A DNA stretch of 64,000 nt from Vibrio gazogenes (GCF_023920225.1 NZ_CP092587.1:1364001-1428000); one strand, 5' to 3'. Positions 1-9,728 are shown, numbered from the stretch's first letter. The notes: a model not told the origin generated them from the letters alone. A program made the numbers and translations.

Positions 1-266
1 TTTTGATGCTCAGGGGTATCACCGGGGAATCCATATTGTACTGAGACGGGGGTTTGCTTGCAGAGTAAAGCCACGCCATAGTGTGCTTTTTGACCATAAT
101 AGAAAACCTGATATCCCATGCTTTCCAGATCAGCAAGCGGAAAGACTTCATCGTGAACTTTTGTCTCCTGAAGTCCGATAATATCAGGCTGGTGCTTGTC
201 GATAAGAGCCTGTAATTGATGAAGACGCGCTCTGAGTCCATTGATATTAAAACTAACCAATTTCAT
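1..266 (-). CDS. xthA: Exodeoxyribonuclease III, N-terminal part (cut by window edge)
   Basis: Reverse-strand reading begins [18 protein letters not shown] and continues through the family motif [10 protein letters not shown], where the Glu is the metal-binding residue of exonuclease III. About 88 residues are visible of roughly 270, and the rest lies left of the window. XthA is the cytosolic AP endonuclease and 3'-5' exonuclease of base-excision repair, using Mg2+. The start at 266 gives the canonical MKLVSFN N-terminus of this family. The gene points away from ybaM-priC, on the same strand. The N-terminus alone cannot prove that the full gene is intact. Confidence 0.9.
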   Translation of the reverse strand, partial: MKLVSFNINGLRARLHQLQALIDKHQPDIIGLQETKVHDEVFPLADLESMGYQVFYYGQKAHYGVALLCKQTPVSVQYGFPGDTPEHQ

Positions 267-389
267 GATAAATATCCTTGAATTCTATTGAATAAGCGAT
301 GTTAACAGTCTGTTGTTTATCTGCAACTATTCGCTATCTGTAAGCTTTGCACGGAGAGTCTGGATGAAATCACCAAGTGATCAGCAATA

Positions 390-560
390 TTATACTTCAG
401 TTGCAGCATTTAATTTGTTTTTGAGGTCTGCTTCTACCATCTGGATCGCTTCCAGAGCAATGGCTGGGTCGATGGCATTGGACTCAAGCAGATAAATCAA
501 ATCGACTGCAAGCTGTACGGGTTCAGGCGCCTGCTCTAAAGGGGGATGTTGGTCATTCAT
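390..560 (-). CDS. ybaM: YbaM family small protein (DUF2496)
   Basis: A 56-residue protein starting MNDQHPPLEQAPEPVQLAVD with the DUF2496 core VQLAVDLIYLLESNAIDPAIALEAI, read from the reverse strand. Its start codon overlaps the stop of priC by 4 bases, so the two are translationally coupled. The same priC-ybaM pair exists in E. coli, which supports both calls. Function is unknown in any organism known to me. The protein is short, acidic and predicted helical, with no signal peptide or membrane segment. It is shorter than 60 codons and easy to miss in automatic annotation. Confidence 0.85.
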   Translation of the reverse strand: MNDQHPPLEQAPEPVQLAVDLIYLLESNAIDPAIALEAIQMVEADLKNKLNAATEV

Positions 561-1114
561 TTGAAGCCTTTTCTCTCTCTGGCGGTAATTTTATTCTCAA
601 TGCGCTGTCTGGATTGTTGACAGCGGATCAGACGTTGTTCCAGTGTCAGAATTGCCTGCTGACAAGAAGTTTTCTCTGTCAGACCCATCGATTTGGTTTC
701 AAGTCGTTGTTCTTCCTCAAAGATCATTTCCTGCAAACGCCTTTCCCAGTCCTGATGCTGCGCTAATTCTTGATAAAGAGAACTGATTGATGTTTGACGA
801 GGCAAACCATGACTCTCTTTTTTTCTCAGCTCCGCAGTAGCAAGTTCTCTCTGAATCGCATTCAACTGATTCAGGAGTCGTTCTGTCAGGTAAGTGGCTT
901 GGGTTGTGGTCAGACGCTGATGTTCCTGACTCTGCACAATTTCATGATATGTATTTTTAAGTTCGGTAATACAAGGGACCAGCAAAAGAGACTTGCAGCG
1001 GAACAGCTGTGGATCAAACAGCGGGTTATGCTGTTCTCCGCGCTGTTCATCGAGCTTGATGGCTTGCTGTTCTAGAGAAAAAATTAAGTCATGTAAACGA
1101 GACAGATCAATCAT
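557..1114 (-). CDS. priC: Primosomal replication protein N'' (PriC)
   Basis: A 185-residue, highly charged helical protein. PriC helps reload DnaB helicase at stalled forks, in the PriA-independent restart route, by binding SSB-coated DNA. The N-terminus MIDLSRLHDLIFSLEQQA, the conserved stretch HNPLFDPQLFRCKS and the Arg-rich C-terminus (RQRIENKITARERKGFK) fit the PriC family, which is usually about 175-185 residues. Its start overlaps the stop of the TSUP gene (ATGA-type, 1111-1114) and its stop overlaps ybaM, so the three are probably one transcript. Assignment rests on motif resemblance and on the conserved pairing with ybaM. Confidence 0.85.
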   Translation of the reverse strand: MIDLSRLHDLIFSLEQQAIKLDEQRGEQHNPLFDPQLFRCKSLLLVPCITELKNTYHEIVQSQEHQRLTTTQATYLTERLLNQLNAIQRELATAELRKKESHGLPRQTSISSLYQELAQHQDWERRLQEMIFEEEQRLETKSMGLTEKTSCQQAILTLEQRLIRCQQSRQRIENKITARERKGFK

Positions 1115-1890
1115 AATGTATCAAACCATGCATGATATCCCAGCCGAATTGCGAGGATACTGACCACCAGAATAAAAACTGGCCGAATCAATGATGTTCC
1201 GAAACGAATCGCGGAATGAGCGCCGACATAAGCGCCAACCATCAGACAGACCCCCATTGTCAGCCCGAGTACCCAATTAATATGACCTAAAATTGCAAAT
1301 GTCACCAGTGATGTCACGTTACTGGTTAAGTTCATGGCTTTGGCGAGACCGGAAGCAAATAAAATATTGAGTCGGTAAAGTGCCATCGAAGAGACCACCC
1401 AGAATGCGCCGACCCCGGGGCCGGCAATACCATCATAGAAACCGAGGCTCAAACCCTGTGGGATCTGCTTGAGTTTACTCTGCGGGGGTATGTTTGGATC
1501 CGTGTGCAACTTACCGTGTTGCGGATGATAAACAATCGTATACAGCGCTGTTGCCAGAATAATGATGGGGAGCACTTTATCCAGTAATGCGGTACTAATG
1601 AAATCAACAATAAGTGTGCCGACAATGGCACCGACGAATGTTGAAACAAAAACGTGTTTCCAGACTGCAGGGTGAAACATTTTTTTGCGGTAATAGGTAA
1701 AGGCTGCTGTTGATGTCGCGAAAGTTGCGGCAACCTTGTTGGTACCTAAGGCAACATGAGGTGGAAGCCCTAGAGATAATAATGCGGGGACGGTTAGCAT
1801 ACCACCACCACCGGCAATGCCATCAATAAACCCGGCAACAAAAGCAACCACTGCCAAGACAATTAAAAGCGTCGGCTCTAGAAAATCCAT
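1111..1890 (-). CDS. TSUP family membrane carrier (TauE/SafE, YfcA-like)
   Basis: A 259-residue inner-membrane protein with about eight hydrophobic segments. The N-terminal signature GFIDGIAGGGGMLTVPALL and the mirrored half containing GFYDGIAGPGVGAFW show the internal duplication typical of the TSUP (sulfite exporter TauE/SafE) family. YfcA-type members are thought to move small organosulfur or carboxylate anions; the substrate here cannot be read from sequence. It lies between dinG and priC, and its 3' end overlaps priC, so co-transcription is likely. The length is normal for the family. Confidence 0.85.
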   Translation of the reverse strand: MDFLEPTLLIVLAVVAFVAGFIDGIAGGGGMLTVPALLSLGLPPHVALGTNKVAATFATSTAAFTYYRKKMFHPAVWKHVFVSTFVGAIVGTLIVDFISTALLDKVLPIIILATALYTIVYHPQHGKLHTDPNIPPQSKLKQIPQGLSLGFYDGIAGPGVGAFWVVSSMALYRLNILFASGLAKAMNLTSNVTSLVTFAILGHINWVLGLTMGVCLMVGAYVGAHSAIRFGTSLIRPVFILVVSILAIRLGYHAWFDTL

Positions 1891-1926
1891 TAATTTGATT
1901 GGCCTTCTTATTTTTTCATCAACGTT

Positions 1927-4008
1927 TTACGGCTCGATGATGCGTTTAAATGGAGGCAGAGCATCCAGTAATGCTTTACCGTACTGTTTAGTGACAACAC
2001 GGCGATCAAGGATGACAACTCTACCAGAATCTTCCTCATTACGCAGTAGTCTTCCCACGCATTGAATTAATTTTCGGCTGGCTTCCGGTACGGTGATTTG
2101 CATAAAAGGGTTACCGCCTTTGGAAAGGATGTATTCCGCATGAGCTTGCTCAATCGGTGATGTCGGCACTGAGAATGGAATTTTGGTAATAATGACGTTC
2201 TCCAGCAGCCGACCAGGCAAGTCCAACCCCTCCGAGAAGCTGCCGGTGCCAAAAATAATCGACGTTCCCTGATGTTCTACGGTAAAACGGTGTGTTTTTA
2301 GGATCTCTGTTCGTGATTTCTTTCCTTGAATCTGGAGTAGCCAGCCGCGTTTTTTAAAATCGGATTTGAGCGCGTCAGTGACTTGATTCATTTGCCAGTA
2401 GGAAGAAAATAGGACCAGTGTCGCTTGTTTTTCGCGAATTAACGCGGGTAATTGGTCAATCAGTGCCTGAGTATAATGAGGTGACTGCGGTTCCTGAGGC
2501 ACATGCGGAATATATAATTCTCCCTGACTTGGGTAGTCAAACGGTGACGCCAAGGCAATGAACTGGGTTCCCTCATCCGGCTGGGCACTGATGCCGCTCT
2601 GATGACAAAAGAAAGCAAATGAATTCAAGGCTCGCAGCGTTGCCGAGACCATAATTGCGCCATAACAACGGCTCCAGAACTGTTGATCCAGCTTCCAGCC
2701 GATTTCTATCGGAGAAACGTGAACGGTGTAATCTCCGGGGAGAGATTCTGATGCTGTGATCCAACGCGCCATCGGTGCACCATACTCTCTCGGCGGTTCG
2801 GCCATCAAGGTCCATACTTGTGCCATACTGTCCAGACGTTGCAAGGATATCCCTAACTCAGCTAAAACAGGGCTAGCGATGCGATTACTAATTTGACCTT
2901 CCTGAATTCGTTCAGTAAGTAAATCTGCGACTTTAGCCGTTGCCTGACAGATTTTAATAGATGCTTTTTTCAGGGCTTTGGATTCTGTAAATAACCACTC
3001 TGGGAGTTCCCCATGCTCGAAACGGAGCACACCATCCTGACATTGTTCCGGTGTGAACTGTCGGGCCAGTTGAGATAATGTCGGAATTAGAATTTGAATC
3101 GCATTGGCAATTTCATCTTTAAAGCGTGATGCGCGGCTTTCATCTGTCAGCTGTACCCACTGCGCTAATGACTGATGGAATTTTTCCAGCCAAGATGCCG
3201 TACTTTTCAGAGTGGACGATGCCGCAGCATGATCGCGGGCAACATGGGGTAAATGGTGCGCTTCATCAAAAATATAAATGCTATTTTCCGGCTCCGGAAG
3301 AATGATACCGCCTCCCAGATCCGCATCAGCCATGACCAAACTATGATTGGCAATAATGACATCGGCTTGTTCTAACGTCGCGCGTGCTTTTTGAAACGGG
3401 CAATGGTGATGAATTGTAAACGCCGGATTGCAACTATGCTTGTCACTGACGATTTGTAGCCACATCGAATCTTCAATTGGGGTGGGCCAACTATCCCGAT
3501 CACCATCCCACTTACCTGTAGACCACTGCAAATAGAGTTCTTTATAGAGAGAAATATCCTGTTCCGTCGGTGGGCTTTCAAATAGTGCCACTTGTCCTGA
3601 CGATGTCTCCGGCTCACAAATCGCAGCCAGTTTTTCGGCACAGCAGTAACGTTGTCGGCCTTTGGCGATTCGAAACTGAAAATCTAAATCAGTCAGACGA
3701 CGATAAAGAGGTAAATCTTTGTGGAGCAATTGCTCCTGTAATGCCACGGTGGCTGTTGCGATAATCAGTTTTTTATTGTTCAACACGGCAACCGGTACCG
3801 CTCCCATCAGATAAGAAAGTGATTTGCCAATCCCTGTCCCCGCTTCAGCAACCAGTAGCCGATTTTTTGCATGGTAAGCACCGCATAATGTTTTGGTAAT
3901 TTCAGCAACCAGATAATTTTGTCCGCGTCGCGGGGTAAAATTTTCCATCTGAGCCTGCAGGTTTTGATAACTCTGACGGACCGATTTCTGAATTTTGGGT
4001 GTAATCAT
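1927..4008 (-). CDS. dinG: ATP-dependent DNA helicase DinG
   Basis: A 693-residue XPD-like superfamily 2 helicase. Walker A is visible in AEAGTGIGKSLSYLMG, the DEAH box in IYIFDEAHHLPHVA, and the C-terminal helicase motif VI in QCVGRLLRNEEDSGRVVI. Cysteines between motifs Ia and II (around CCAEKLAAIC and HHCPF) are placed as in the [4Fe-4S] domain of DinG. DinG unwinds DNA 5'-3' and resolves R-loops and replication-transcription conflicts. The length is close to that of E. coli DinG (716). The start at 4008 (MITPKIQKSVRQSYQNLQAQ) gives the usual N-terminus. The promoter is expected in the AT-rich gap to its right. Confidence 0.93.
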   Translation of the reverse strand: MITPKIQKSVRQSYQNLQAQMENFTPRRGQNYLVAEITKTLCGAYHAKNRLLVAEAGTGIGKSLSYLMGAVPVAVLNNKKLIIATATVALQEQLLHKDLPLYRRLTDLDFQFRIAKGRQRYCCAEKLAAICEPETSSGQVALFESPPTEQDISLYKELYLQWSTGKWDGDRDSWPTPIEDSMWLQIVSDKHSCNPAFTIHHHCPFQKARATLEQADVIIANHSLVMADADLGGGIILPEPENSIYIFDEAHHLPHVARDHAAASSTLKSTASWLEKFHQSLAQWVQLTDESRASRFKDEIANAIQILIPTLSQLARQFTPEQCQDGVLRFEHGELPEWLFTESKALKKASIKICQATAKVADLLTERIQEGQISNRIASPVLAELGISLQRLDSMAQVWTLMAEPPREYGAPMARWITASESLPGDYTVHVSPIEIGWKLDQQFWSRCYGAIMVSATLRALNSFAFFCHQSGISAQPDEGTQFIALASPFDYPSQGELYIPHVPQEPQSPHYTQALIDQLPALIREKQATLVLFSSYWQMNQVTDALKSDFKKRGWLLQIQGKKSRTEILKTHRFTVEHQGTSIIFGTGSFSEGLDLPGRLLENVIITKIPFSVPTSPIEQAHAEYILSKGGNPFMQITVPEASRKLIQCVGRLLRNEEDSGRVVILDRRVVTKQYGKALLDALPPFKRIIEP

Positions 4009-4516
4009 AATGTAACCTGATGGGATGGGGCGGACATACTAACACATACAGAAAACAGGAGAAGTTCCTTTAGATGTGATTTTTTTGCTCTAAATAGGGA
4101 TCTTGTTCACAAATAATTTGCATCGTCAGGAACTTAAAATAAATTCAGAACCTGAAAAATATAAAGCCTTTAAGTTAGTTAGAAATTTTTATAAAAATCC
4201 AAAATTGATGTTTTTTCAGGATTCTTGTGGTTTTTTATGCTGTTTTTTTGATAAAAAATAGAATCGACCTTAATTTATAAAAATGGTCACAAAGTATGCG
4301 CCGTTGAGAATAATCGTTCTTAATTAATTGTTTTATAAGTATTTATTTAAATTTATTTTGTTGCTTTAGAATATTTGACACATAAGCTATTCTTTTGCAA
4401 TCTAATCTCCGTAATTGAAATGGCGGTGATGAGGGCTTGATGTTTTCGTCACCATCAAAAAACAAAAGGGATCCAGATAAGGAATTCCTAATCTAAGAAA
4501 AGGCAGTGGATTAATT
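4009..4516. promoter_or_regulatory. Long AT-rich divergent regulatory gap between dinG and the porin gene
   Basis: About 500 bases without an open frame, very rich in A and T, with many short A/T runs. A TTGACA hexamer stands at 4375-4380, roughly 135 bases before the porin start, but no good -10 lies at the ideal distance (TCTAAT at 4401 is 20 bases away). Vibrio porin promoters commonly carry ToxR, OmpR or CRP sites in such long leaders. I could not assign specific sites with confidence. Confidence 0.4.
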
Positions 4517-5482
4517 ATGAAAAAGACTCTAATCGCTCTTGCGGTTCTAGCAGCAGGTTCTGCTAGCGCGGCTGAAATCTACAACCAAGATGGTGTTGCA
4601 GTAACAGTATCTGGTGCAGGTGAAGTTCAATTATATCAAGCATATGAAAAAGATGGTGAAGATGTATCAACTAAGTTGCGTCTTGACGACATGCAGTTGA
4701 ACACTCACGGTACTATTGAAGTAGCTGAAGGTCTGAATGCAATCGTTGGCTTGGATTTCACTTTCGAAGATAATGATCACGCAGAAGGTAATGTTAAAAC
4801 TGATGGCTCTTATATCGGTTTTGCCTATGCTGACTACGGTACAATCACTTATGGTCGTCAATATCTGATCACTGATGATTCTGGTATCGGTGCTGATTTT
4901 GAAGTTGGTAAAAAGCAGTATGGTCAACAAACTACTGTTGGAAAAGATGTTGTCAAATATGTATATGACAACGGCACTTTCTACTTTGGTTTGTCACACG
5001 ATCTAGACGAAAGTGAAGGTACAACAGTTGACGCAACTTCTACAGATGGTCGTGTTGGTTTCCGTTATGAAGGCTTAGATGCTCGTCTGTATATCTATTC
5101 TGGTGATGATGTCGATTTGACTAGTACAACAACTGGTGATGAAGACTCATTCAATCTTGAAGTTACTTATGAGATGGATGCATTTAACTTTGCAGCATCT
5201 TACGGTCAGATTGAGCAAGATGATCAAGCTGGCAAAGAAGTTGCTGATATTGACATCATCGAACTGGTTGGTTCTTACACCATGGACAAAACCACTTTCT
5301 CTCTAGGTTATGTTCATAACGACGATGATACATCCAATGTAGATGGCGATAATATCTATGGTGTTGTTGTTTACAAGATGAATGCTAACGTTCGTACTTA
5401 TGCGGAAATCGGTTTCTACGACGACAGCACTTCTACTGACTACGATCCAGCTTACACACTGGGTATGGAAGTTAAATTCTAA
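4517..5482 (+). CDS. Outer-membrane general porin (Vibrio OmpT/OmpL-like)
   Basis: A 321-residue trimeric-porin family protein. The signal peptide MKKTLIALAVLAAGSASA ends at an AxA-type cleavage site and is followed by AEIYNQDGVAVTVSGAGEVQL, the first beta strand of Gram-negative porins. Strand-turn repeats rich in Gly, Tyr and Asp run through the whole length, and the last residue is Phe (GMEVKF), the BAM recognition signal for outer-membrane insertion. The motif ADYGTITYGRQY is the conserved porin strand before the L3 constriction loop. The mature protein is very acidic, as expected for a marine bacterium. The N-terminus resembles V. cholerae OmpT more than OmpU, but the exact ortholog cannot be fixed. 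A strong terminator follows. Confidence 0.9.
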   Translation: MKKTLIALAVLAAGSASAAEIYNQDGVAVTVSGAGEVQLYQAYEKDGEDVSTKLRLDDMQLNTHGTIEVAEGLNAIVGLDFTFEDNDHAEGNVKTDGSYIGFAYADYGTITYGRQYLITDDSGIGADFEVGKKQYGQQTTVGKDVVKYVYDNGTFYFGLSHDLDESEGTTVDATSTDGRVGFRYEGLDARLYIYSGDDVDLTSTTTGDEDSFNLEVTYEMDAFNFAASYGQIEQDDQAGKEVADIDIIELVGSYTMDKTTFSLGYVHNDDDTSNVDGDNIYGVVVYKMNANVRTYAEIGFYDDSTSTDYDPAYTLGMEVKF

Positions 5483-5510
5483 TCATTGTTGATTCGAATA
5501 CTTGCTAGTA

Positions 5511-5538
5511 AAAACCGTCTCAATTGAGACGGTTTTTT
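5511..5538 (+). terminator. Rho-independent terminator after the porin gene
   Basis: Perfect inverted repeat AAAACCGTCTCA / TGAGACGGTTTT followed by T residues, 28 bases after the porin stop codon. The A-tract on the left would let it work on both strands. Confidence 0.85.
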
Positions 5539-5654
5539 CATTGGTGAATTAGTTATATTGATCAAGGCATCATTATGTTTATCACCCGTATCCATCTAGC
5601 TACGGATACATTAGAATGTGTGTTACAGAGTTCAGTGAAAGGAAATAATCAACC

Positions 5655-6314
5655 ATGTTGTTATGGAAAAAAGTGTTAGGGTCAGTATCCCTGATGAGTC
5701 TTTCAATGTTTGGTTTTTCGGTGCAGAGTCATGCCGCGACCATTTCCAGCCAAAGTGATGTTGAAATTCTTGCATTAGATGGGGTGAAAGTAAGTAAAGC
5801 AAATTTTACTAACCCCGATATGCTGGAAGTACAGGCAGGGCGTCATCAGGTGGTGTTCCGCTATTATGGTGATGTCAGAAAAGGGCAGCGCGATGTGATT
5901 TATTCGACAGCACCGGATGTATTTACCATTGACCTGAAGCAAGATGACAGCATTAAGATTTTAGCGCCACATCTGAACAGCTATACACAGGCCGAAGGTT
6001 ATTTTCGTCGTGGTGCAGACTGGAAAGTTCAGGATCAACATGGCGATGTAAAATCGGTACGTTATGAGCCATTAACTGGCAATGGTATTATGCCATTTAA
6101 TGATATCGAGAGAGCGGTTGCTCGACATAATGCCGAGCAGGGCAATGAGTTCGCGCCTCAGATGCAACAATCAGTCATAACTCCCAATATTGCTGCGCAA
6201 AAAATTACGCCCCCAAAAGGGGATGATACTCTGATTCAGACCATTCAGCTGTTGTATAACAATGCGTCTCCTGCTCAGAAGCAGAAAATTAAGGCGTGGG
6301 TTGCTGAGCAGTAA
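5655..6314 (+). CDS. DUF2057 family exported protein (YccT/CsgI-like)
   Basis: A 219-residue protein with a cleavable signal peptide (hydrophobic stretch LGSVSLMSLSMFGFSVQSHA) and a DUF2057 (UPF0319) body: DVEILALDGVKVS, followed by LEVQAGRHQVVFRYYGDVRKG, with later residues on YFRRGADWKVQDQHG. E. coli YccT (CsgI) is a periplasmic inhibitor of curli synthesis, but Vibrio members are uncharacterised. The C-terminal 60 residues are a lower-complexity tail. It has its own RBS (AAAGGAAATAATCAACC before the ATG) and a terminator just downstream, so it looks monocistronic. Confidence 0.8.
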   Translation: MLLWKKVLGSVSLMSLSMFGFSVQSHAATISSQSDVEILALDGVKVSKANFTNPDMLEVQAGRHQVVFRYYGDVRKGQRDVIYSTAPDVFTIDLKQDDSIKILAPHLNSYTQAEGYFRRGADWKVQDQHGDVKSVRYEPLTGNGIMPFNDIERAVARHNAEQGNEFAPQMQQSVITPNIAAQKITPPKGDDTLIQTIQLLYNNASPAQKQKIKAWVAEQ

Positions 6315-6342
6315 TCACTCGTAATCAGGTTGATTTAGGAAT

Positions 6343-6368
6343 AACCACCGTATTTGCGGTGGTTTCTT
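6343..6368 (+). terminator. Rho-independent terminator after the DUF2057 gene
   Basis: Inverted repeat AACCACCG / CGGTGGTT with a 6-base loop, followed by TCTTTT. It lies between convergent genes (DUF2057 forward, ychJ reverse) and may serve both. Confidence 0.75.
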
Positions 6369-6378
6369 TTATTAGAAG

Positions 6379-6774
6379 TTATTCGTTTTCAGCAAATTCG
6401 CCGTCGATGTAATACCATCGGCCGTTTTCTCGGATAAACCGAGAACGCTCTTGTAGTGAATAATGCTCACCATTTTGTTCGAAATAAGCCTTGAAACTGA
6501 CAAATCCTTCATCTGCATGATGGCCGTTTTCTGCCTCAAGCACCACCAGCTTGGTCCACTGGGTTTGTGTTCCTTGCTCGATCTCTTGGCGATCATTTTC
6601 CGCCTGACAACTCGGGTGATATGTCGCCACAATAAAATCAACTAATCCGAGTGCATAAGCACTATAACGTGCTCGCATCAACTGAGCTGGGCGTTTGGCT
6701 GCATCAGGAGAGCGATGTATCGGTTGGCAGCAGTTTTTGTAGTGGCGCTGAGAGCCACACGGACATTTCTTCAT
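6379..6774 (-). CDS. ychJ: YchJ family protein with N-terminal SEC-C-type Cys motif
   Basis: A 131-residue protein beginning MKKCPCGSQRHYKNCCQPIH, the CxCx(n)CC zinc-binding SEC-C-like motif, followed by the conserved YchJ block LMRARYSAYALGLVDFIVATYHPSC. The middle and C-terminus (VSFKAYFEQNGEHYSLQERSRFIRENGRWYYIDG) form the NTF2-like fold of the UPF0225 family. A longer reading frame opens at 6816, but family members start right at the Cys motif, so the ATG at 6774 is chosen. No strong ribosome-binding site is visible for either start. Function is unknown, though the Cys motif suggests metal binding. Confidence 0.82.
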   Translation of the reverse strand: MKKCPCGSQRHYKNCCQPIHRSPDAAKRPAQLMRARYSAYALGLVDFIVATYHPSCQAENDRQEIEQGTQTQWTKLVVLEAENGHHADEGFVSFKAYFEQNGEHYSLQERSRFIRENGRWYYIDGEFAENE

Positions 6775-6861
6775 AGTGTTATCAATCGTGATGTGCTGGG
6801 TGAATGAATGATTCAAATCATGGGTTGTGAAAATAGAGCAATGCGATCACTTGTCAGTTCA

Positions 6862-7608
6862 TCAACATGAGTCGGCTAATGACGAAACCGGCTGATGGAC
6901 AAGGCGGTAACTCGCATCCTGACAGTATTCAAGCACAGATATTTCATGATCCCAATCCCCTAAAACAATGCGGGTTTTTTCAATCCCATCGAGATGGAAA
7001 TGGTGAATATTGGGGCGATGTGTATGACCGTGAATCATCATATCAACTTGGTATTCAGTCATCACGCGTTCCACCTCGGCTTGCGTGACGTCCATGATTT
7101 CAATTGATTTTGACTGCTTGTCCATCCGGACATCTTGCTTCACTTTGCTCACGATTCGCTGCTTCAATGTAAAAGGCAATCGGTAATAAATCCATTGTAA
7201 CCAAGGCTGATGAACTTTCTTTCTAAACTGGAGGTAACGAATATCTTCGAGACATAACGTGTCACCATGCATGATGACGACCGGTTTCCCGTAGAGATCA
7301 ATACAAGTTTTTTCTGCAAGTAACTGGACTCCAGTTTCCTGGGCAAAGCGTTTTCCAACCAAAAAATCCCGGTTTCCTTGAACGAAATAACAAGGCGTTC
7401 CTGACGCGGTCAGATTTTTGAATGTCGTTCTAATGGTTTGTGCAAAAGTGTCGGGATCATCATCACCGATCCAAAAATCAAATAAGTCGCCAAGAATATA
7501 GAGCGCATCTGCTTGCGGAGCCCGATGTTGCATCAAGTGTTGAAAAGCAGTGGTTAAGTCCGGGCGGGCTGGGGTTAAATGGAGATCAGAAATAAAAAGT
7601 GTATGCAT
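6862..7608 (-). CDS. lpxH: UDP-2,3-diacylglucosamine diphosphatase LpxH
   Basis: A 248-residue calcineurin-like phosphoesterase that cleaves UDP-2,3-diacylglucosamine to lipid X, step four of lipid A synthesis, at the inner face of the inner membrane. All metal-binding motifs are present: FISDLHL near the start, LGDLFDFWIGDD, the invariant GNRDF, HGDTLC and the C-terminal HGHTHRP. The length matches the family (about 240). It lies 3' of ppiB on the same strand, the usual ppiB-lpxH pair of gammaproteobacteria next to divergent cysS. Confidence 0.95.
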   Translation of the reverse strand: MHTLFISDLHLTPARPDLTTAFQHLMQHRAPQADALYILGDLFDFWIGDDDPDTFAQTIRTTFKNLTASGTPCYFVQGNRDFLVGKRFAQETGVQLLAEKTCIDLYGKPVVIMHGDTLCLEDIRYLQFRKKVHQPWLQWIYYRLPFTLKQRIVSKVKQDVRMDKQSKSIEIMDVTQAEVERVMTEYQVDMMIHGHTHRPNIHHFHLDGIEKTRIVLGDWDHEISVLEYCQDASYRLVHQPVSSLADSC

Positions 7609-7677
7609 AAATTCGCTTGTCGGGAAAGGTGATTGATGCAGAACATTCGTATCTGCACCAATCAGATCAGTGATTGA

Positions 7678-8172
7678 TTACGCTTCGATGGTTGTTCCGG
7701 TAATCAGAACTTCTTCCAGAGGAACATCTTGATGCATACCGTATGAACCAGTGCTTACGCCTTTAATCTGGTTGACAATATCCATACCATCAACGACTTC
7801 AGCGAATACACAGTATCCCCATCCGTCGAGACTTTCTGAGCTGAAATCAAGGAAAGTGTTGTCATTCACGTTAATGAAGAATTGAGAGCTCGCTGAATGG
7901 GGTTCCATCGTTCTGGCCATGGCGAGTGTTCCGACTTTATTACTCAGCCCATTGTTGGCTTCATTTTTAATCGGAGCTTTGGTTGCTTTCTCTTTCATGC
8001 CTGAAGCCATACCACCGCCCTGAATCATGAAACCGTCAATGACACGGTGGAACAGGGTATTATCGTAGAAATTTTCACGACAATATTGTAGGAAATTTGC
8101 ACAGGTTTCAGGAGCTTTGTCCTCATGAAGCTGAATTTTAATATCGCCGAAGTTTGTATGCAGGGTGATCAT
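7678..8172 (-). CDS. ppiB: Peptidyl-prolyl cis-trans isomerase B (cyclophilin)
   Basis: A 164-residue cytosolic cyclophilin, the same length as E. coli PpiB. Recognisable motifs are [14 protein letters not shown] (catalytic Arg and hydrophobic pocket), [12 protein letters not shown] and [16 protein letters not shown]. The reading frame stays open upstream to 8199, but the ATG at 8172 is preferred: it gives [11 protein letters not shown], the family N-terminus, and is preceded by an AAAGG ribosome-binding site. It assists proline isomerisation during protein folding. It is divergent from cysS, separated by about 150 bases that hold both promoters, and leads into lpxH. Confidence 0.95.
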   Translation of the reverse strand: MITLHTNFGDIKIQLHEDKAPETCANFLQYCRENFYDNTLFHRVIDGFMIQGGGMASGMKEKATKAPIKNEANNGLSNKVGTLAMARTMEPHSASSQFFINVNDNTFLDFSSESLDGWGYCVFAEVVDGMDIVNQIKGVSTGSYGMHQDVPLEEVLITGTTIEA

Positions 8173-8255
8173 CACGATTACCTTTCTATTTTTGTACAAG
8201 AAGCCGTGATTCTAACTTAGTTTTGGTGACATTCAAATGTTCTTAAAAGAATAGG

Positions 8256-8285
8256 ATGACCTATAGACAAGAGCATTGTTATAAT
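8256..8285 (+). promoter_or_regulatory. Probable sigma-70 promoter of cysS
   Basis: A perfect -10 TATAAT at 8280-8285 with ATGACC as a weak -35 at 8256-8261 (18-base spacer), 39 bases before the cysS start. The -10 is convincing; the -35 is a best guess. Confidence 0.5.
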
Positions 8286-8324
8286 CGGATTATTCAGTAA
8301 ATTACCATAACTTAGATAGAGATC

Positions 8325-9710
8325 ATGTTACAAATATATAACACACTTACCAGACAAAAAGAGCAATTCAAGCCCATTACCGCCGGAAAAGTTGGCATGT
8401 ATGTCTGTGGCGTCACTATATATGATCTCTGTCATATTGGTCATGGAAGGACGTTTGTATCTTTTGATGTCGTTGCCCGTTATTTACGTTATCTGGGATA
8501 CGATTTGACCTTGGTAAGAAATATTACCGACATTGACGACAAAATTATTCATCGTGCTGCGGAAAATAACGAGTCGTGCGATGCGCTGACTGACCGTTTG
8601 ATTCAGGAGATGTATGCCGATTTCGATGCATTGAATATACTCCGCCCGGATGTTGAGCCCCGTGCTACCGCATATATCGAGGAAATTATTGCGCTGGTAC
8701 AACGGTTGATTGATAAAGGCTTTGCTTATATCGCAGAGAATGGCGATGTGATGTTTGAGGTGAGTCGCTTTGCTGAGTATGGCAAGCTTTCTCGGCAAGA
8801 TCTGGAACAGCTTCAGGCCGGGGCTCGGGTTGATGTCGAATTGACGAAGCGTAGTCCGCTTGACTTCGTATTGTGGAAAATGTCTAAGCCGGGTGAACCT
8901 AAGTGGGAATCACCATGGGGTGAGGGTCGCCCGGGCTGGCATATTGAGTGTTCAGCGATGAACTCTTCAATCTTAGGGACGCATTTTGATATCCATGGTG
9001 GTGGCTCTGATTTGCAATTCCCACATCATGAAAATGAAATTGCCCAGTCCTGCTGTGCGTATGACACTGCCTATGTGAATACATGGATGCATAGTGGCAT
9101 GGTGATGGTTGATAAAGAGAAGATGTCTAAATCTCTGGGGAACTTCTTTACCATCCGTGATGTATTGTCTCACTATGATCCAGAAACAGTGCGCTATTTT
9201 CTGATGTCTGGCCATTATCGTAGCCAACTGAATTATAGTGAAGAGAACCTCAATCAGGCTCGGGCCGCTTTGGAGCGTCTCTATACGGCATTACGTGGAC
9301 TTGACCTCACCGTGGCAGCATCTGGCGGAGAGGCGTTCGTGACCCGTTTTGAAGCAGCGATGAATGATGACTTCAATACACCGGAAGCTTATTCCGTATT
9401 GTTTGATATGGCGCGAGAAATCAATCGACTCAAACAGGAAGATCAGTTACAGCAAGCCAGTCAACTTGCCGTTCGTATGCGGGATTTAGCCAGTGTCATC
9501 GGAATTTTGTCTCAAGAGCCGGAGAGTTTCTTGCAAGGTGATAGCGGTTCAGAAGAGGAAGTGGCAGAAATCGAATCGCTGATAAAAATGCGTAATGATG
9601 CGCGAGCAGCGAAAGATTGGGCGAATGCTGATCTTGCCCGAGACAGACTGACGGCAATGGGCATCATTCTCGAAGATGGGTCTGGTGGTACAACTTGGCG
9701 GCGTAAATAA
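8325..9710 (+). CDS. cysS: Cysteinyl-tRNA synthetase
   Basis: A 461-residue class I aminoacyl-tRNA synthetase, the same length as E. coli CysS. It charges tRNA-Cys. The HIGH signature is CHIGHGRT, close to the N-terminus, and KMSKS appears as [11 protein letters not shown]. The zinc ligands are in [15 protein letters not shown] and the FPHHENE block, which discriminate Cys from Ser by thiolate binding. The C-terminal DALR and anticodon-binding region ends GGTTWRRK. The gene is divergent from ppiB and followed by a terminator that isolates it from ruvC. Confidence 0.97.
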   Translation: MLQIYNTLTRQKEQFKPITAGKVGMYVCGVTIYDLCHIGHGRTFVSFDVVARYLRYLGYDLTLVRNITDIDDKIIHRAAENNESCDALTDRLIQEMYADFDALNILRPDVEPRATAYIEEIIALVQRLIDKGFAYIAENGDVMFEVSRFAEYGKLSRQDLEQLQAGARVDVELTKRSPLDFVLWKMSKPGEPKWESPWGEGRPGWHIECSAMNSSILGTHFDIHGGGSDLQFPHHENEIAQSCCAYDTAYVNTWMHSGMVMVDKEKMSKSLGNFFTIRDVLSHYDPETVRYFLMSGHYRSQLNYSEENLNQARAALERLYTALRGLDLTVAASGGEAFVTRFEAAMNDDFNTPEAYSVLFDMAREINRLKQEDQLQQASQLAVRMRDLASVIGILSQEPESFLQGDSGSEEEVAEIESLIKMRNDARAAKDWANADLARDRLTAMGIILEDGSGGTTWRRK

Positions 9711-9728
9711 TTGCGGTACGGTTTTGAG